A stretch of 8,359 nt of DNA from contig URSS01000069.1 in the NCBI GenBank assembly GCA_900550545.1, positions 1 through 8,359 on the forward strand, read 5' to 3'. The notes below the pieces were generated by a model, which was given only the letters and a program-made list of their open reading frames with translations, was not told where the DNA came from and made no database searches. This stretch comes from an uncultured Lachnobacterium sp. (lineage in GTDB: Bacteria; Bacillota; Clostridia; Lachnospirales; Lachnospiraceae). Position 1 is the stretch's first letter. The number at the start of each line of letters is the position of its first letter. A program made the position numbers and the translations under genes. Shown here in pieces: positions 4,687 through 8,359 of this stretch.

Positions 4687-6255
4687 TCATCTGCCACATC
4701 TGTTACTACAAATACAGACATTCCACCAGCTGCTTTTTTTGTCATTGTAAGCTTTTGCTTCATCCCCCATTAACTTTAAAAGAACACCGGAACCATTTCC
4801 TAAAGAATTAGAGCTTCTATCTGGCCCTTTATTAGTTCCATTGTATCGTCCGTAGCTATAAACAGTCATATTAGATCCTTCACCAACACTAATCCATGTG
4901 TGACCAAAGGACTGAGTTTCAGTGCAAATTCTAATACTATCTCCATTCACATCAATATTAACAACCGGACTATTCGCCCCGTACTGATACGGAGACATCG
5001 AATAATACTTCTCGGCAAATCTGTCATTAGTCGTAAACCTTCCTAACGCCGTATCATAATGTCTCGCCCCATAATCATACCAATTCAAACCCTTCTTCGT
5101 ATCAAACTCCTTGCCGTTATACTTGTAAGGCTGGGTATTGCCTGCAGTGGCAAATACACCACCGAAAGGGTAGTAATGGTTAGTTTCCTCCACAGTGCCA
5201 GACTGGTTGATCACTACACGGTTGTTACCCTGATGGTCCTTCAGATAGTAATGATACTGCTGGGTACCGGCCAGGTTGATGTAACCCTCTTCTGTGAGTA
5301 ACAACTTCTGAGTACCGTTTTCATAGATCACATTACCGCAATAGTCAGTCGTTGTGGTTGTACTACCTATCTTATGGACTGTTCTCAGTTTCGTGCCGTC
5401 AGCACCATAAGTATAGGTAATCGTGCTACCATCACTGAACGATACCGTACTGGGCAAATTTAATACATTATATTGAATATCGGTGATTCCCTTATTCAAA
5501 TCTTTCGTTAAATTACCATTGACATCGTAGGCATACTCCCCTGCAGCGCTTGCACCGTTCACAAAGGCAGTGTTTGTACCGTATGCCGCGGTACTCACGG
5601 CATCCTCCACACGGCTCAACTGATTGCCGTTCAGGGTGAAAGTCAGATTATCAAGCAGGCCGTAGGCACTGGCACCAGTCTGGCCATAACGCTGCAATCC
5701 CTTGATATTGCCGTTCTTGTCATACCCCGTAACGTTCTCCGAAAAGCGGTTGGCGTTCGTGCTGATGCCTGCTGTCTCGCCATAAGTAGCATTCAGCAGA
5801 CGGTCCAGTCCGTCATAAGTGGACTTGTAGCCGCGGACGGTGCTTGCCGTTCCTGCCTTCCACGTCATGCTGCTGATGCTGCCGTTATACTTGGCAGGCC
5901 CGTTGCCGGTGTTATAATACAGATTCTGCGTGAACTTCGTTCCGCTGATGCCCGTCAGCCAGCCGCGTACATTATAGGCGTAAGCCTGCCTGTCCGCGTC
6001 GGAGCCGTGCAGCGACTTCGATTGCAGACGACCAAGGTTATCATAAGCATAGGCAGCAAGCGTCACCTTCGCCCCTCCCAATGTATGCTCCACCTTGGAG
6101 AGCCTGTCCGCATGGTCATAGCTGTAAGTGTATGCTTCCGTCCGGCTGTCCTTCCCGCTTGCCGTGTGCGTATGCGTCACCGTGGCAGGCTTGTCCGTAA
6201 AGGTATAGACCGTGGATGTCACGTCGTACCGGTAACGGAAAGCGTACCGCTCCAA
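4687..6255 (-). CDS. Orphan Rhs/YD-repeat core protein with broken toxin tip (module B), 522 aa
   Basis: Residues 1-410 are an Rhs core built of YD-type repeats (YDNLGRL, YDGLDRLL, YDKNGNIKGL, YDVNGNLTKDL, YTYGADGTKLR). It ends in the Rhs hallmark KDHQGNNRVV (339-348), HYYPFGG (360-366), YGARHYDTALGRFTT (395-409) and SPYQYGANSPVVNIDVNGD (421-439). The core is expected to form a shell around the C-terminal toxin before delivery. The tip begins at about 440, with H452 in FGHTWISVG. After K507 an A7 run (4740-4734) shifts the frame and the ORF ends in a spurious SSWWNVCICSNRCGR. The N-terminus is missing: the frame opens at a TAG (6270-6268), the only start is TTG 6255, and no signal or secretion domain is present. 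It is a displaced cassette, not a full Rhs protein. Confidence 0.85.
   Translation of the reverse strand: MERYAFRYRYDVTSTVYTFTDKPATVTHTHTASGKDSRTEAYTYSYDHADRLSKVEHTLGGAKVTLAAYAYDNLGRLQSKSLHGSDADRQAYAYNVRGWLTGISGTKFTQNLYYNTGNGPAKYNGSISSMTWKAGTASTVRGYKSTYDGLDRLLNATYGETAGISTNANRFSENVTGYDKNGNIKGLQRYGQTGASAYGLLDNLTFTLNGNQLSRVEDAVSTAAYGTNTAFVNGASAAGEYAYDVNGNLTKDLNKGITDIQYNVLNLPSTVSFSDGSTITYTYGADGTKLRTVHKIGSTTTTTDYCGNVIYENGTQKLLLTEEGYINLAGTQQYHYYLKDHQGNNRVVINQSGTVEETNHYYPFGGVFATAGNTQPYKYNGKEFDTKKGLNWYDYGARHYDTALGRFTTNDRFAEKYYSMSPYQYGANSPVVNIDVNGDSIRICTETQSFGHTWISVGEGSNMTVYSYGRYNGTNKGPDRSSNSLGNGSGVLLKLMGDEAKAYNDKKSSWWNVCICSNRCGR
5035..5903 (-). repeat. Rhs core direct repeat, copy in module B
   Basis: This 869-bp segment is highly similar over its length to 7494-8359 in the same orientation (offset 2,456-2,459 bp, the 3-bp difference being one codon). 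Similarity collapses at the left, where the toxin tips begin. The copy continues upstream to about 6270, beyond what can be compared in this window. Confidence 0.85.
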
Positions 6256-6275
6256 GTCAGCATGCTCCTATATGA

Positions 6276-6310
6276 AATTCCCTGCTTACATCCAACATAA
6301 GCAGGGAATT
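6276..6310. repeat. Perfect 13-bp inverted repeat between the two Rhs modules
   Basis: AATTCCCTGCTTA (6276-6288) and TAAGCAGGGAATT (6298-6310) with a 9-bp spacer. It lies 33 bp past the stop of the lipoprotein gene and 6-8 bp before the sequence where the truncated module B core becomes open. It could act as a terminator of module A transcription, but neither strand has a T-run after it (the minus strand continues TCATATAGG), so a processing or recombination site is equally possible. A smaller hairpin, AGAATC-3 nt-GATTCT (6322-6336), lies beside it. Confidence 0.6.
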
Positions 6311-6343
6311 GTTTAGATTATAGAATCAGAGATTCTTAATATA

Positions 6344-6796
6344 TCAATATTCGAGCCAAAAATAATCAGGTGTACGTAAAGTATCCCACAACAAAATACC
6401 ACCGTTGGAGCTACATGAAATTACAATATTGGGAATATTATCAATCCGGTATCGGAACGTACTATCTATGACCCTTTTTCCACAATATAATACCGTATCC
6501 AGAGATGTGACACGTATCTTTATTTTTAAACTATCATATCCGCTTTTATCGAAACGGGTGATTTCCATTCCAAGCCAATCTTCATGGTAGTCCAATATTT
6601 GGTCATCCGTCTTGTTCACATACAGTCCATTAAAAACAAGGCTGTCATTCACCCAACATTGGATATAATCTTTACCGGTACGCTCCTTAAAACCAGTACC
6701 TACTCGAATCATGAAATCATTCTCTGAGTCCAAATGACCAATGCACGCCACCAGCATGGCAAGTATGATTATAAAAATAAATATACGTGTCTTCAT
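6344..6796 (-). CDS. Lipoprotein, predicted immunity protein for the metalloprotease Rhs toxin, 150 aa
   Basis: ATG 6796-6794 is one base from the toxin stop (TAA 6800-6798), so the two are cotranscribed and probably coupled. The N-terminus MKTR, a hydrophobic core IFIFIIILAM and the lipobox LVAC with Cys18 form a type II signal peptide, so the mature protein starts at a lipidated Cys18 in the envelope. The rest (about 130 residues) is beta-rich with CWVNDSLVFNG, MEITRFDKSG and a terminal DYFWLEY, and has no enzyme motif. Position directly after a polymorphic-toxin tip is the standard immunity slot, and an envelope location suits a protease acting outside the cytoplasm. Function is inferred from context, and no immunity family is recognised. 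Confidence 0.8.
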   Translation of the reverse strand: MKTRIFIFIIILAMLVACIGHLDSENDFMIRVGTGFKERTGKDYIQCWVNDSLVFNGLYVNKTDDQILDYHEDWLGMEITRFDKSGYDSLKIKIRVTSLDTVLYCGKRVIDSTFRYRIDNIPNIVISCSSNGGILLWDTLRTPDYFWLEY

Positions 6797-6797
6797 A

Positions 6798-8359
6798 TTA
6801 CTGCCTTCTTTTAAGTTTTTGCCTCCAGTTAGGAATATGCCTATTCAACTTGTTATGGATATAATTATCTCGGACTGTTTGTATCTGAGAACGGTTTAAC
6901 TGAGTTGCTTTAAGATAATCTCCATCAAAATCTTGAATAACTTTTTTCTGTGTCATCAAGTTTTCCACATTCATTGTATGCCCCAATCCTCCTGAATGAC
7001 CAAGTTCGTGAGCAAAAGTCCGGTTATCATCATTGTTCAACATATTAGAAACCGCTTTCGTTCCTATTTTCACATCCAGACTATTTTTATAAGTCTCAGC
7101 CATAACTACACTTTTATCCGTTTTTGTCAACATATCTTGATCAACAATCTGCAAAACGTGTTCAGTGTCCTTTATATCATCCACCGAGTTGACAGTTCTC
7201 AATTGCATATCCATAGTCGAAACAAAGTCATCACCTGAAATCGTATATGCGGCATTCACTTGCTCTACTATTTGTCCAGCCAAAGTCTTTATATCAAGCT
7301 CCTTATTATTAGAATTATTTATCAAAGCCGCTCTTACCGTAATTTTATATTCTATCTTATCCGTTTCACGATTATAATGGGTTTGCACGCGCCAATCATT
7401 TCCATCCGGATCAATGCGACCGACAGGCTCATTTCCACAATAGACATAAGGAGATACTTTAAAATGTTTGTCATATAAAGCATCAACCGTTATAAACCTT
7501 CCCAACACCGCATCATAATGCCTCGCCCCATAATCATACCAATTCAAACCCTTCTTCGTATCAAGCTCCTTACCGTTGTACTTGTAAGGCTGAACATTGC
7601 CTGCACTTGCAAATACCCCGCCGAAAGGATAGTAATGGCTCGTCTCTTCTACCGTGCCGCTCTGGCTGATGACTACCCGGTTATTCCCCTGATGGTCTTT
7701 CAAGTAGTAGTGATACTTGCTGTCGCTCAAAGTAATATAACCCTCTTCGGTAAGAAGCAGCTTCTGGACTCCGTTTTCATAGATCACATTGCCGCAATAG
7801 TCAGTCGTTGTGGTTGTACTGCCTATCTTATGGACTGTTCTCAGCTTTGTGCCGTCGGCTCCATAAGTATAGGTGATGGTACTTCCGTCACTGAACGTTA
7901 CTGCATTCGGCAAATTTAAGAAATTATATGTAATGCCGCTAATACCTTTGTTTAAATCTTTAGTTAAATTGCCGTTGGCATCATAAGAGTACTCATCGGC
8001 GGCATTGGCACCGTTTTTGAACTCGAAGCCGCCATTGTAGGTGGAAGCCGCTACCGCATCATCCACGCGGTTCAACTGATTGCCGTTCAAGGTGAGAGTC
8101 AGGTTGTCTATCATGCCGTAGGCGGTTGAAGAGAGTTGCCCGTAACGCTGCAATCCCTTGATGTTACCGTTTTTGTCGTAGCCCGTCACGTTCTCACTGA
8201 AACGGTTCGCGTTCGTGCTGATACCTGCTGTCTCGCCGTAGGTGGCATTCAGCATGCGGTCCAGTCCGTCGTAGGTGAACTTGTAACCGCGGACGGTGCT
8301 TTCATTCCCGGACTTCCAGGTCATGCTGCTGATGCTGCCGTTGTACTTCGCAGTACCCA
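6798..8359 (-). CDS. Rhs/YD-repeat protein with metzincin-like metalloprotease tip (module A), 5' end outside window
   Basis: The frame is open to the window edge (GTAKYNGSISS precedes the ATG at 8324, which is internal), so the N-terminus is not visible. Numbering from that Met, residues 1-277 are Rhs core (YDKNGNIKGL, YDANGNLTKDL, KDHQGNNRVV, HYYPFGG, YGARHYDAVLGRF) and SPYVYCGNEPVGRIDPDGND (291-310) marks the boundary. The tip (about 310-508) contains HELGHSGGLGH: zinc ligands H439, H443 and H449 and catalytic E440, the full HExxHxxGxxH signature. M457 in ENLM is a plausible Met-turn. A basic end, KLNRHIPNWRQKLKRRQ, closes it. The tip is AT-richer than the core, as expected of exchanged cassettes. 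It probably cleaves a protein in target cells; the substrate is unknown. The visible frame is intact. Confidence 0.9.
   Translation of the reverse strand, partial: GTAKYNGSISSMTWKSGNESTVRGYKFTYDGLDRMLNATYGETAGISTNANRFSENVTGYDKNGNIKGLQRYGQLSSTAYGMIDNLTLTLNGNQLNRVDDAVAASTYNGGFEFKNGANAADEYSYDANGNLTKDLNKGISGITYNFLNLPNAVTFSDGSTITYTYGADGTKLRTVHKIGSTTTTTDYCGNVIYENGVQKLLLTEEGYITLSDSKYHYYLKDHQGNNRVVISQSGTVEETSHYYPFGGVFASAGNVQPYKYNGKELDTKKGLNWYDYGARHYDAVLGRFITVDALYDKHFKVSPYVYCGNEPVGRIDPDGNDWRVQTHYNRETDKIEYKITVRAALINNSNNKELDIKTLAGQIVEQVNAAYTISGDDFVSTMDMQLRTVNSVDDIKDTEHVLQIVDQDMLTKTDKSVVMAETYKNSLDVKIGTKAVSNMLNNDDNRTFAHELGHSGGLGHTMNVENLMTQKKVIQDFDGDYLKATQLNRSQIQTVRDNYIHNKLNRHIPNWRQKLKRRQ
7494..8359 (-). 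repeat. Rhs core direct repeat, copy in module A
   Basis: Counterpart of 5035-5903, same orientation, with mainly third-position differences and a few local clusters (for example around 7725 and 8020-8045). It runs off the window edge. It is a long substrate for homologous recombination that would delete module A's tip and immunity gene, or swap tips. Confidence 0.85.

Noticed and set aside
4734..4746. Programmed -1 frameshift at the A7 run
   Set aside because: The protein-like continuation lies in the +1 frame (one base skipped), not -1. A second shift is needed about 85 bp later, so mutation or sequence error is more likely than programmed recoding.
5059..5301. 80-aa plus-strand ORF opposite the Rhs core, with a similar ORF at 7518-7919
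   Set aside because: Both are reverse-frame shadows of the conserved core; they resemble each other only because the core DNA is repeated.
6007..6300. 97-aa plus-strand ORF
   Set aside because: Antisense to the GC-richer Rhs core; Arg/Val-rich composition is typical of a shadow frame.

Overview
The window looks like accessory DNA from a gut Bacteroidales genome (Bacteroides, Phocaeicola or Parabacteroides type). The evidence is several TAnnTTTG -7 boxes, some with a TTTG/TTG -33 box 19 bp away, Bacteroidetes-style Rhs/YD-repeat proteins, and an IS256-family element with an intergenic style typical of that order. No species can be assigned from the sequence alone.

Left part (1-2754) is a patchwork of small plus-strand genes of the kind found in prophages or integrative elements. 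It holds a decapitated DNA methyltransferase, a 36-aa Cys-rich ORF coupled to it by an ATGA overlap, an ASCH-domain protein with a C-terminal zinc ribbon, a 38-aa single-span membrane peptide directly behind it, and 59-aa and 135-aa proteins of unknown function. Embedded in the opposite orientation is an AT-rich 179-aa membrane protein with its own promoter, which looks like cargo. Two intergenic gaps each carry a minus-strand unit made of a -7-like box, about 50-70 nt, a hairpin and T7. In both hairpins every non-Watson-Crick pair is G-U on the minus strand and A-C on the plus strand, so both probably make short minus-strand RNAs.

Middle (2755-4132) is a complete-looking 1,378-bp IS256-family insertion sequence. 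It has 19-bp terminal inverted repeats (18/19 identical), an intact 404-aa DDE transposase and a GC-rich terminator-like hairpin. The 8-bp flanks do not match, so the element now joins two unrelated pieces of DNA.

Right part (4103-8359, all minus strand) is an Rhs polymorphic-toxin array with two consecutive modules. Each has a near-identical Rhs core segment of about 870 bp (longer in the second module), then an unrelated AT-richer C-terminal tip, then a separate small gene 1-3 nt downstream that should be the cognate immunity protein. In transcription order, module A (5' end off the window) carries a metzincin-like zinc protease tip (HELGHSGGLGH plus a downstream Met) and a lipoprotein immunity candidate. 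Module B is an orphan: it lacks an N-terminus and has a suspected internal deletion in its core. Its tip resembles a circularly permuted papain/NlpC-P60-like fold (GHT ... NNCTT) but is broken by two single-base frameshifts, and its membrane immunity gene is cut by the IS exactly at the terminal repeat. The array therefore shows one apparently live effector/immunity pair and one decaying displaced pair, with long direct core repeats that would allow tip exchange by recombination.
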